DNA of 64,000 bases, taken from positions 3,374,577 to 3,438,576 of the forward strand of contig NW_023503302.1 of the NCBI RefSeq assembly GCF_014529535.1, read 5' to 3'. Shown piece by piece: positions 24,828-35,447 of the stretch. Source of the stretch: Bradysia coprophila (Eukaryota > Arthropoda > Insecta > Diptera > Sciaridae). Made by a program: the position numbers and the translations under genes. Every line of letters begins with the position of its first letter. Position 1 is the stretch's first letter. The notes beneath the pieces were generated by a model, which saw only the letters and a program-made list of their open reading frames with translations, did no database searches and had not been told where the DNA came from.

Positions 24828-26224
24828 TAATATTTTTGAAAAATTGCTCGTCATGACACATTTTTAGTGCAAGATTACTTACGACAAAAAAAATCATTAT
24901 CTACTAATACCAGAGACTTTTTGGTTCAGACCGAACCATTATTGGTCGGAATGAATTTATACATGTGGGACTCTGAGAATCATAAGCTTTTAGGGAAAAA
25001 AGTTTATGATAGTCGGTTGTGTCGTTCCAGAGATATGATAGTTATGCTCTTTAGTGGTGTAGCCCTCCATATATAGCAGTCCAAGAATGACGATGACAGG
25101 ATCTGAATCTGACATTATTTTGCTTCTGGAAGTAATAGAAGAAAAAATCGTTCACCTAAGTGCTGCATAGCTCTCAAATCGATGAGACAACATTCATAAT
25201 AATTCCTGTAATTCCGTTGTAAATCGTGATTTTATGTTATTTGATAATGTAATAATTAGATTACGAAATGTGATCGAAAAACTATGAAAATTTCAAGGAA
25301 TTGAACTTTTATTAAACATTCAATTACAAGTCCTCTCTCAGACAGACAATCTACCCCGCTTTAGTAAAGTGGCTACATCTACTTAATAGCGGAAAATGCG
25401 TTCGGTTTAAAAGTTTGCCTAAATCCAAATCCGTTTGTTGTGATTGAAATCAGTGCCATGGGCTAGATAAATACGAATTTTCAATCGGCTGATCCGCTAC
25501 AGTAACAAAGAAAAAAACAAAATCATCGGATCTAAAAATTGCAGATTCTTATTCTGTTCGTGTTCTTATGTTAGATTCTCTCGTGCTATAGATGACATAG
25601 CTGTGTTAAGGACTATCTTTGCTATTTTGCTGGTAAAATTGACAAACTGATAATACTGAATGGTCATTCTTGCTGATTGAAGTTGTGTGTAGTCTTTACA
25701 GAATAAAATTGAAAAAAAAAGATTATTATAAGTAGGAGGGAACCCTTTCTATTTTATATTAACAGAAATGCTTTTAATACGATAACGAGCATCTTCCATA
25801 GCATATATAACTCACACCTAATATTATCATATTGAAATATTATAAATTTTTTACGCTGACAACTAGCTCCTCCCTTGATAAAATTCATATTTTTAATAAA
25901 ATCTCATTTAATTTTGTCTTCTTTCCAGTGTGGCATTCATTGTCTAGTTATTTATTTTTTTTGTTTTGTTTTGTTTTATGTCTGTCTACAGAGTTAGATG
26001 AATGAAAGAATTCATAATTAAGAATTAAGACGACAAGCTTGTCTTTTTTCTTCATTGAATGGGATTACACTGCATTGTTGATAAAACAATTTTTTTTTGT
26101 CACAGGGCATCACCGTTTGTAGAAGACTTTTATTTATTTTCCTGAAATTTTAGAGACCTTTTATGGGATTTTTTTTTGGTCTACTCAAAGAAAATTCTCC
26201 AAAACTAGAAAGTAAAGTAAAATT
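24828..26224. other. Non-coding stretch
   Basis: A 69-codon plus frame at 24867-25076 is not recognised as any family and begins directly beside the hAT-type MITE. The rest is AT-rich with no supported gene. Confidence 0.35.
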
Positions 26225-26415
26225 GTTGATTGATCATAATATCGGTAACAATATGTTGAAATAAATATTATGTACCTGTGACCAAATGTTTATTTGACGA
26301 GTTGGTGATTGTGATCCTAAGCCGAAGGCTCCAACTCGTCAAATTAATAAACATTTGGTCACAGGTACATAATATTTATTTCAACATATTGTTACCGATA
26401 TTATGATCAATCAAC
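26225..26415. repeat. Near-perfect fold-back element, ~80-base arms
   Basis: The left arm (26225-26305) runs from GTTGATTGATCATAATATCG to GACGAGTTGG. The right arm (26331-26415) is its inverse, with one 4-base ATTA insertion and almost no other change. The 25-base loop holds AAGCCGAAGGCT, a perfect small palindrome. Such arm identity implies recent insertion, or ongoing homogenisation of the arms. There is no coding capacity. Confidence 0.85.
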
Positions 26416-29362
26416 TCTGAGCTGATGCATAATGTTAGTCTTACCACGCAGAGCTGGAAACACCATGAGCATAGATTACGATCAAGCATATATGGTAAAA
26501 TGAGATGACAACTCGTGGTGACCTTTACTAATGCTCCCTTTCTTTTCATAGAAAAATTAGGACCTCTACAGAGCATCTCAAATTCCAATGAATGCTGGAC
26601 AGCATTGCCTGATGCGAGCCACCATACATTAAGGCTAATAATAACCTAAAGACATATAATTTATGGCAACGGCTCTCTTTTAAACGACTATTGACTGTTT
26701 TTGGAGCGCATAATTTTTTTTGTCATTTGCTCTTTGGGAAGATTGGCGTTGGTGTACACAGAGCCTGTTACCCCATAGTGTATGATACTATATCTGTAAC
26801 ATTACGCTCTAAGAACTCTCTATTGATACAGAGCCTATTGCAAAAATTTTTTAAGGAAAATGTTCCTTCTATAAATTTTGCAAATTTTGCTACAGGCGGG
26901 CTGAAAAACAGCTAAAACGACAAGCGTCACTTATTTGACAGTCCCAAGACAGACTTCAAGAAATTAGAAATCATCGAAAACAGGCCTGCTTTTGATTAAA
27001 TTAATGCAACAGCCTTTAAGTTCACGTCGTTTATGATACAAAGGTAGCGTTAAAATTTGAAAAATAAAATTTCACAAGGATGCAAGGAAAACACATACAA
27101 AGCAAGTTAATTGATGACGACACAAGTTTACTACAACCTAATTACCATCAGCTTAACAATTCATTAGACAGTAGCAATCAAACTATTTTAATCGGTTATT
27201 ATCCCGGGTTAACGTTCAAGTGGTTATTTTCTCTATTATATCTCTTGTGATATGTGCATGTCGTACTTCCCATTAAGTAGCCTAAGTGGTCTAGACCTAG
27301 CCCCATAAATGATAAATTGATTCATCAAATGTTCGTTGATCTTTCGTCAAAAAAAGCAGCAGCTAAAACAAAACAAATAAAAATTCATTTTTTTTATCAA
27401 TGCATTTTATTAATAGATTAGGTATTTTTATTGTGATAGTAAAATTCATGTATAGTTTTTTTTGTTTTCTTTTTTCTTTCTCTCTTTCTCTCTTTTTTTA
27501 TATAATATATTTGTTGTTTTTATCTTTTGCCATATACACATTAGATACATAATACAAAATCAATTGATAAGATTGTACCAAAATCATAACTAAATAATTC
27601 GAGGTTCTTTCATTATATTTATATATAGATTTTTTTTTGTTGTTTTTATATTTATTTTACAAATTTTTAGCTTAAACTCTATTAACATACAAAATATTGC
27701 ATTCGAAGGGAATTAATCAATAAAAAAAATCAATAATAAAAGAAGAAACTAACCGATACATTTGAGAAAGTTCATTTATATAGAATAAAACTTGTCTAAA
27801 TTTAAATTATATAAAAAAGACTACAGTTAGAATTTAGAAAATATATAAAGAATAAGAAAAGTATTTTCCTTTCAATGAGATTGACCTTACATAATATCAT
27901 TTTATTACACGAAAACGAACTTTTGTTAAATTTTCCTTAATTTTACGATTTTTTTTGTTGTTTGATTTCTTTATTCAAAATAAAAAGAAACATAAACTTT
28001 TGACTGAATTTTTGTTGTTTTTTTTTTTTTAATTGTAACCGAGAGTTATGATGAAGCTTACAAAATAATAATTTTAATTTTCAATACAATTTTATCTTCG
28101 TTCACGTTTTGATCGGATTATGTCACTAGGACTGAAGGAGGGTAACCAGAAAAAGCGTCTAAGGAGTTTAAAGTTCCCCGAGACACTCTTTTCTAAACTA
28201 TTAGAATTAAATTCTTCAGAAACTCAAAAAAAAAAAAATTAAATTTATAATTCCGAGAACAGGATAAGATTCCTCATACGGAACCATCACTTTTAGTCCA
28301 TTTGATTAATTTAATGCAATTCTGTCTAATCATTTAACGTGAGCTACTTTCATGGAGAAAGAGTTCAAAAAAGGAGGATTAATTAAACAAAGTGTTTGTT
28401 GTACTATGTATGTGTAACTTTCTAAAGCCCTGCTTGAAACATTTCTACTTGACCTTTTGATATGATCTCAGGGAAAACGTTACAGACGCAATTTTTAGTT
28501 TCTAGATTGTTGTCGTTTCTAAAACTAAAAATTGTGTCTGCTAGATGTTTTAGTTGCAGAGAAACTGCAATCGGTCCATATATGAAATATTAAACCATAA
28601 GTTTTGAAAATATAATTTGACATTCGGCTAGTTGCTAGTGTGTCTGGCACTCGCCTTATTCAAAAGTTATTTATACAAACGAGTGGTAAAATGTTCAGCA
28701 GTACACATCATGTGGATAGAAAAACCATTTATCACAGAGCTGCATGCAACGATTTTCTTCCAAAGGCAACGAAAGTTTTATTTTGCGTCGCTGAATTGTG
28801 AAAATGATATTTTGAATTGCTAAGAAGTGTACACTGGTAAAAATTGAAGAAATTATTGAGATTGGAACCAATTGGTTTGAAAGCAAATCTTGTTTGATGT
28901 TCCCGTAGAATTATCAAAGAAAATCTAAATCGGAATTCCTCATTTCGCAACGTTGAAATCGGCAAAAAACCACTCGACGTCTATTACCAATGCTTAAGGT
29001 AAGGTAACAATTAATTTTATCTTCTCTAATGACCATAAAACGGAGATAATGAAACTATATTTACACTTGCATTGTTGTTCTACTTTCCTATTAATGTGAT
29101 GAACTTAATGGTTTTCTTAATGGAGAATTTAATAAGAAAAAAAATTGAATAAACTCAATAATATTGAACACGCTCAACGCAGGCCAAGGTTCAGGATATT
29201 GTCGATCCATCTCTAATCTAATTCCTATCCTTAGAAACCCGTTCCAGATAGGTCTTAAATATCCAGTTATTGAGTTGATGAATTTTGTTGATTACATCAA
29301 TCTTCGAAACAAAGGGAAAGTTGCGGCCTGGTGAAATTTGAAGCGAATCGCGAAATATTCAT
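26416..29362. other. Non-coding, including a T-rich tract
   Basis: The stretch is AT-rich. From about 27370 to 28080 there are long poly-T, CTTT and TA runs and no ORFs. A short inverted repeat (CAGACGCAATTTTTAGTTT at 28483-28501, inverse at 28522-28540) may be a small hairpin. No gene was recognised. Confidence 0.4.
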
Positions 29363-29519
29363 CAAATCTGTCACTTAATTGGTTTCAAGTACTAGATCGT
29401 TTACTTCATTTGTTAAACCATACATTATGCTATATAAAGGGATTCTAGCCAGAGTACATCGCTTATTTTGTTTGTCATCATCGTCGATAGCAGATGATTG
29501 GTCGTTTCTGAAAGATTTA
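29363..29519 (+). repeat. Family I dispersed repeat, well-preserved copy
   Basis: Order of blocks: CAAATCTGTCACTTAATTGG; a second motif GATCGTTTACTTCATTTG; TATATAAAGG; CTAGCCAGAGTACATCGC; TTTTGTTTGTC; GTCGATAGCAGATGATTGG; and TCGTTTCTGAAAGATTT. The copy at 47939-48112 shares this order throughout. ORFs predicted across it are by-products. Confidence 0.75.
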
Positions 29520-30444
29520 CAATGCAAAGTATATGGGAATCCTTTCATTAAAGTGTCACAGTAAATAAAATTGAACGAAAGATTGAAATTGGATTGAAAT
29601 TTAAATAATAAAAAAAACATGACGAAACGAAAATTAATTAGTTTATAGGGTAAGCCGACTAAAAAATGGAATTTTATCACTAAAAATTGGTTCTATGATT
29701 ATCAACAGCTTTTAGTGTTAAAATGCTATTCATTTAGAGCATCTCCGACAAAAAAAATATTTTAATTAATATGAAAATGATAAACAAAAAGTGTTGTTTG
29801 CTAAATAAAAAAAAGTTTGTTAAAATACGTCAAATATTGACAAAAAAATTTATTTGCCTAAAAATTGTTAAATATTTAGAGTTCTATATGTATGTTTTGA
29901 TACGAAACTGAAAGGTTGATGCGCTGCGAAAATTAAAAATCATTTTGCATTTTTAATTCGAAACGAAATTAAAAATGTTGTTAAATTATATATGCAATAA
30001 GAAAATTTGCCTATTACTGGTTAGGAGTGGGAGTGGTATAGTGAGACTGTTTCTTCTTCTTCTTCAATATATTAGTTATCATATAGGGCGAAAATTTACT
30101 GTCTTTTTTCATTTCTTCATTGTCATTTTAAATCACAATCTTTCCTTATAGATATTTGGTAAATTTTGTTTTCTTTTCACTCGTTTTAAATCATTGTACT
30201 TTCAAACACTATTATTTTACAAGAATTTATTTTTGTTTCATAACAACACCCGATTTTATACAGCTTGTCGCGCATACAACTTTTGTGCAATTGTATTAGT
30301 CCACTGAAAAATGCACTCACTAAACTTGATTTGATTTTTCCAATTTCGCGATTTCTCTTCCATGTTTTTTGCTTAGCAATTGAACATCCACTGTTCTAAT
30401 TTCCCATTTGACTTCCATGGATTCTATGCCATTGGATACTGATG
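29520..30444. other. Downstream region of copy 2
   Basis: There is no ORF. Within about 220 bases of the copy 2 stop, the minus strand carries AATAAA (30226-30231), a plausible poly(A) signal that would give a ~200 base 3' UTR. This is uncertain in such AT-rich sequence. Confidence 0.35.
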
Positions 30445-31722
30445 TCACAAGCTGCTGGATGTGGCTGGTGTGGAATGATAACCTAAACTCTGATAATAGG
30501 ACTCTTGATTTAAGGCTGCATGTGAATTCGATAATGGACTAAGTGTATTGTATCCGGCATATTGGCTCATGTCGTACATTTTCAAATCGGCTTTCGATTC
30601 AGTTGGTAGGAGTCGATTTATTGAAAATGGATGGTTTGATGGGGTGTATCCGGTTGGTTCCTGTTTCAAATGGTGCATGGAATGATAATCCAACAATTGT
30701 GGATGGTATCGGTTTACCATCACCGACAGCTCTTCCTGTTGTAATTGTGAATGATGCGACGCATGTTGATTGTGTGACTGTTGTCCAAGGCACAATTCGG
30801 CACTTGCGTGTAGCATGGCCAGCGTTTCGGCATCCTTGCCGGTTATATGTGCGTCACCGCTTTTGTGTTGAGAGTCTCGGTGTAGGTTGTGGTGATGGTC
30901 GTCGTGATGATGATGCGGAGAGTCTTTCTTGCCGGGACTGGCGGCCTCAATGCTATGCGACGGACTTTTATGATGCGAACGAATATTTTCTTTTCGGTCA
31001 TCTTTGAACCTTTTTTGCCGTCGGAGAAAGCAACCATTTTCAAACATATTGCCCGATTCGGGATGCAATGTCCAAAATGAACCTTTACCAGGCTTGTCCG
31101 GTGTTCGCGGCACCTTGACGAAGCAATCGTTGAAGCTTAATGAGTGTCGTATCGAGTTTTGCCACCTTTGCTGATTTTGTCTATAGAACTGGTAGTTGTC
31201 CATGATGAATTGATAGATTTCGGATAATGTAAGCATCTTATGAGGACTGTGATTGATCGCCAATGATATTAACGATATATAAGAATATGGTGGTTTAGCG
31301 TGAGTATAACTGCGTCGGTAGGATGAAGGTTTTTCTACCCTCGAACGTTGTAATATCATTGAATTCGGTGAACCAGCCTCACCTAAGTCTCTAGCCGATG
31401 GCATCGGCCCGACGGATGTGTATCCACTCATTCCACTAATTGGTCCCAACGGCATATTGCAAGCTCCCATTGGTGAACTCATCGACCCATAGCCCATAGA
31501 GCCATTGGTCATACAATTACCATTCATCGAATTTAAACTAGCTGCAGTGACACCACTAATACCGTTGGCTGTTAAAACACTGTTCGGAAATCCTCCTTGC
31601 GACGGTGTGGACATACCACCAACTGACATACCCATTGCGTTCATACTGTATGTTGATGCCATCGGACTCATGTTGCCTCCACCTGATAAGCTGGTCGAAG
31701 ATTCAGGATACAATTTTTGCAT
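30445..31722 (-). CDS. fkh: FoxA-class forkhead transcription factor, divergent copy 2
   Basis: This single-exon protein is 425 residues from the MQKLYPESS start. An in-frame ATG 16 codons upstream (31770) has a poor context and no counterpart in copy 1, so the downstream start was chosen. The forkhead domain spans about 141-240, and the recognition helix [15 protein letters not shown] is unchanged. Differences from copy 1 and from general FoxA: N176-Y177-Q178 in place of L-F-P before FYRQNQ, NHS for QNN before [11 protein letters not shown], and F232 for Y in YLRRQKRFK. The linker is richer in His (about 269-282). The C-terminal motifs [10 protein letters not shown] and [16 protein letters not shown], and the LKQEP SUMO-like site, are kept. 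The reading frame is intact and the motifs are conserved, so it is a functional gene and not a pseudogene. A changed DNA-binding surface or partner contact is inference. Confidence 0.93.
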   Translation of the reverse strand: MQKLYPESSTSLSGGGNMSPMASTYSMNAMGMSVGGMSTPSQGGFPNSVLTANGISGVTAASLNSMNGNCMTNGSMGYGSMSSPMGACNMPLGPISGMSGYTSVGPMPSARDLGEAGSPNSMILQRSRVEKPSSYRRSYTHAKPPYSYISLISLAINHSPHKMLTLSEIYQFIMDNYQFYRQNQQRWQNSIRHSLSFNDCFVKVPRTPDKPGKGSFWTLHPESGNMFENGCFLRRQKRFKDDRKENIRSHHKSPSHSIEAASPGKKDSPHHHHDDHHHNLHRDSQHKSGDAHITGKDAETLAMLHASAELCLGQQSHNQHASHHSQLQQEELSVMVNRYHPQLLDYHSMHHLKQEPTGYTPSNHPFSINRLLPTESKADLKMYDMSQYAGYNTLSPLSNSHAALNQESYYQSLGYHSTPATSSSL

Positions 31723-32176
31723 TTCAATTCGATCGCAATTGTGAGATATTTTCGTTTGTGAGTTGATCATGCACGTTCATCACTTAATGATAACACAGTA
31801 AAACATTATTGTCCTTACGATTTATGTCCTCTTAATCCACAATGATTTGCGCACTTTTTCAGAGTCTCCAGTGAACTGGCGTTTAGGAAAAAATCAATAG
31901 CCCGATGCACTGCTATGATTAATAAGCGTTCCTTTTTTATACAATCGATTCTGCACGGTTAAGTGTTAAAGTCTTACGGCAATGTTTTTACTCACAAAAC
32001 AAACTTTTCCGAAAATTCCAACCGAAAAAAAAAATTAGTTCAACGCGAACGAATTTCAATACCGCTCTTAATTGACTGCGAAAAAAATTCAAAAAAAAAT
32101 GAAAGAAAACAAATTCAAATTCGAAACGATATTCGTTATAAATATGATAGGGGAACACTCCGCGTTACTACACACG
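31723..32176 (-). other. Likely 5' leader region of copy 2
   Basis: This non-coding interval lies between the copy 2 start and its upstream conserved block. Apart from the 16-codon in-frame extension upstream of MQKLY, nothing links it to the coding frame. It would form a ~480 base leader if the Initiator-like site is real. Confidence 0.35.
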
Positions 32177-32208
32177 TACTATTTGGCTAACTAACATATT
32201 CGAACTGA
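32177..32208 (-). promoter_or_regulatory. Conserved upstream block, possible core promoter of copy 2
   Basis: The minus strand begins TCAGTTCGAATATG and ends GCCAAATAGTA. It is nearly identical to 21890-21922 although the flanks differ. TCAGTT fits the arthropod Initiator, and TATTTTT lies about 28 bases upstream. Conservation of this block and not its surroundings argues for a functional site that predates the duplication. Confidence 0.42.
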
Positions 32209-34330
32209 CGAACGATGTGTTCATCCGAAAAATATTTTTTGTAGTGCATTCTGCATTCAGAAGAAACTAGCCATAATTTTATCCCCACCATAAGACTGTT
32301 CCATGTATATGTCCGTTGATTAAAACTTACATTGATGAATTTATGGTGAACTGTGAATGTGTTTTACGCTAACCACACCCCTCGTCTGTTTCATACACGT
32401 ATAGAAAGGCGAATGTATGTTAACCAAACGTAAAATCAACTCCCATTAACTGACATTTTGTTTACGCCCGACACCGATCTGTGCACTCACCAATACTAAC
32501 GCCTGGGATTCAGAAAATCGTGGTCTAATTTTGATTGATGAAAAAAATCAAACTTTAAAGATGAACATTTGATGAACGTGATGGTCAAAGTGTAAAGATT
32601 TTAGCTCGGGATGTTAAAAAGTCTCTTTTTTTTCTCTAATGTAAGATGGGACAGTGATAAGCTGGAAATGAAATAAATTTCCACCGATTGTGATTGATCG
32701 AAGTGAAATATTTTTATTAGTGTTACGCAGTTTGAATTTGATATCCAGCACGGATATAATACTTCAGTATGAAAAATGTTCTAGAGCCGTGTTTTAGGCC
32801 CAGCGAAACATTTTATAACTTAAACCGTTGTCTAAATTTGGATTTCTTGAAAAAATGAAAAAAGCGAGAGTCGTTCAGTTTGAACGACATTTGAACAGGG
32901 GCTGGTAAAAAAAATAAACAAAAATGTACTAATCGGCAAATTATTGTGACCTATCGAGGTTCGATTCGGTTCAAAGTTTCACAATTTTGTGATGTTTGAA
33001 TGTTAGAATTGTGTGAAAGTTGTGATTTTCTCGGAAAACGAAAATCAATTGCGTTTAGAGATAACCATTTACGATTAGGAGTGACCCTTGATATGTATAC
33101 GCATGATAATGTCTCTTGTCAGAGATGAAAATAATCGTCACGTATGAAATAAGTTCAACAAATATTTATATGAGGAGTTTCAATAAATTTTACGTACCAA
33201 TAATTTCATGTAATGCCAATGAATGCATACACACTGTGATGACACATACCCCTACGTCTCATACATTTTTTTTTTATTATGGCAATTAACAATCGGAACA
33301 ATTGTTGTTATTGGTGATAAGGAACGATAAGGCATCGATAAACAATTCTTTTTTTTTCTGGTGACCCGTCGCACGAATGATGTTGAGAAGTCAAGTCACT
33401 TTTCGATACTACGAATTTCATTCAATGTCTCTTGCTTTCAGTGTGATTCATATTTTGTAGGTAGTTTAGGGTATAAATGACAGTTTTTCGGTAAAATTAA
33501 TCCATTTATCTTCTAGAATATATGAGTACATTATCACTGTTCAGCTTGAACTTATTATCACTTCCGTAATCTTTTTTAAAACGAATATTTTGAATGATGT
33601 TACGTTGTGCTATGCCAGAAACAATTACAAATTTAAGTCGAGGATTCAATTTTAAACGAGGGCAGTGAATTGTGAGTTTGTTTGAAGGTTGTACAATTTG
33701 AATGACTAGATTAATTTTTCATACTTTGAAAGTGACAGTAGTGTAAGGCTAATAGTAGAGAAATTTTCTGACTTACAGCTGTTACTGCTCATACCACACA
33801 ACTAACACAACTCGAATCAGTTGAATGGAGTTGTTCTTATCTCAGTATAGAAAAATAAGCAAAAGAACTGTCTGCTGAGTCAAGTCAGAGCACACGAAAT
33901 TCAGACAATTTAAATCTTTATATCTGTTCATTCCACTTGTCATTTTGCGGGGTAAATAGGAAAAAGTGTAGGAACGTTTGGGAGTCATGGAAACACTTTT
34001 CGACAATTTAATATAGCAATGATCTGGCTGAGGATAATCTGGCTGCGCCACTTGTTGGGAATTCTACGTTTCTACCAACTACAATGAAACTATTTATTTG
34101 GGGATGTTGTCCCCGCGAACCATCTGTTCACTTTTTATTCTTGTCAATTTACAATTCTGACTGACTTTTCGTTTTGTTTGCTTCGATTGATTCCATTCCA
34201 TCCGCCTTCTTGAATATTCCTAATACAATTCCCGACACTCACAGCACCAATTCCATTTCATTACTACAACTACTCATATGTTAATGTTATGGACAACTCT
34301 GATCTGTGACTTGTGTTCCTAATGTCTGGG
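32209..34330. other. Upstream of copy 2: non-coding
   Basis: No ORF is supported. A family II fragment lies at about 32867-32935 (TTTGAACGACATTTGAACAG and GGCTGGTA). This interval may contain control sequence for copy 2, but no site was recognised. Confidence 0.4.
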
Positions 34331-34357
34331 TTTGAACTAATGAAGTAAAAGAATCTG
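34331..34357 (-). repeat. Family I fragment
   Basis: On the minus strand it reads AGATTCTTTTACTTCATTAG followed by TTCAAA. This is one motif half of the family, directly beside the next fold-back element. The tail is not clearly present. Confidence 0.45.
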
Positions 34358-34368
34358 CCTGAAACGCA

Positions 34369-34757
34369 TTTAAGAGGCACCGTTACTTTGCCGAAAAGCA
34401 TATATTATAGCGATTTTTAAATACTGGATTTTAGTTTACTTTTGATGATACCTTTCCACCAGAATCCTTTTTGAAAAATGTACGACCGCAGTTCCGACCA
34501 CGAATGTATTAGCTTTGAGCACAGCTCTGAGAAAAATGAGCAGTTTATGAAAATTTCATTAAACTGCTCACTTTTCTCAGAGCTGGTCAAACGACTACAA
34601 CCAAAACTAATTTTTATTTATAGCTAACAGATTCGTGGTCGGAATTGCGGTCGTACATTTTTCAAAAAGGATTCTGATGAAGAGATATTACCAAAAATGA
34701 AATACGAAACACCCAAATGTAGGGTACAATTTTAGCTAAGTGTCGGTGCCTCTTAAA
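34369..34757. mobile_element. Nested inverted-repeat element, 389 bp
   Basis: Three inverted pairs sit inside one another. The outer tips are TTTAAGAGGCACCG (34369) and its inverse (34744-34757). The middle arms contain GAATCCTTTTTGAAAAATGT and ACGACCGCAGTTCCGACCAC (34461-34513), with their inverse at 34623-34676. The inner hairpin is AGCTCTGAGAAAAATGAGCA (34524) with its inverse ending at 34584. No transposase is encoded. It is a large fold-back MITE or two nested ones. Confidence 0.75.
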
Positions 34758-35265
34758 CAAAGCAAGTGACATACTTAAAGAATATGACCCGATATGGGCT
34801 AATGCCGGCGGCTGCTATCGTATTGTTGTTTAATTTCATGTGTATCATCTTTTGGTAGCCAGTCTGGGTCATTGTCGTTGCTATTAAAGGTTAAACATTC
34901 ACATAAAATTACCGCGAAAATCGTTTTTATGGGTTTTCTGTTGCTGAAGCAGAATCTGAATTCAATATAAAACATTTTTCTTACTTTATACTGCCAACTA
35001 CTTTTGAAAAATTGTTTTTCCGAGTTCCATCAATTTTTCAAAAAATATCTTCTGAAAAAATGTGCAGAAAAAATGTGAAAATTTGTAAAATTGTTTTCCT
35101 AAAAATAGGCCCTGGTTCAAAGCAAGAAATGTGGTACAACAATGAAAAGTGATGCTCTATTTTCCATGTTTTTCTTGCTTTTAAAATGCGGGTAACTAAC
35201 TTTAACGAGTAAAATCGAACTAAACCAACGCACTGCCTGTTCTTGGAGTGCGTTGACTAAACCAA

Positions 35266-35447
35266 TACCGTCTCTAGCAAGCAAACTTCGTTTTGACGCT
35301 GTGAAAATACCACCTTATGTCATAAGGCTTATTCCTTTGTTTGTAGGATCCTACCCTGTTGACTAATTTTACATGTAAAATGTAAAGGCTACCGTGCAAT
35401 TTTACCGCCTTAATAAATGTAGTTTGGTTGCTTGAGACGGTATTAAC
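35266..35447. repeat. Inverted repeat, ~180 bp
   Basis: TACCGTCTCTAGCAAGCAAA near 35266 is mirrored near 35420-35447 (inverse TACCGTCTCAAGCAACCAAA). It is probably a small non-autonomous element. The minus ORF 35274-35462 is a by-product. Confidence 0.5.

Noticed and set aside
30543..31744. ORFs on the plus strand over fork head copy 2 (154 and 79 codons)
   Set aside because: Antisense shadows of the FoxA frame; Val/Met and Arg-rich composition mirrors the His codons on the other strand.
31723..31770. Extra 16-codon N-terminal extension of copy 2
   Set aside because: It is absent from copy 1, has a poor start context, and the shared protein start is MQKLYPESS.
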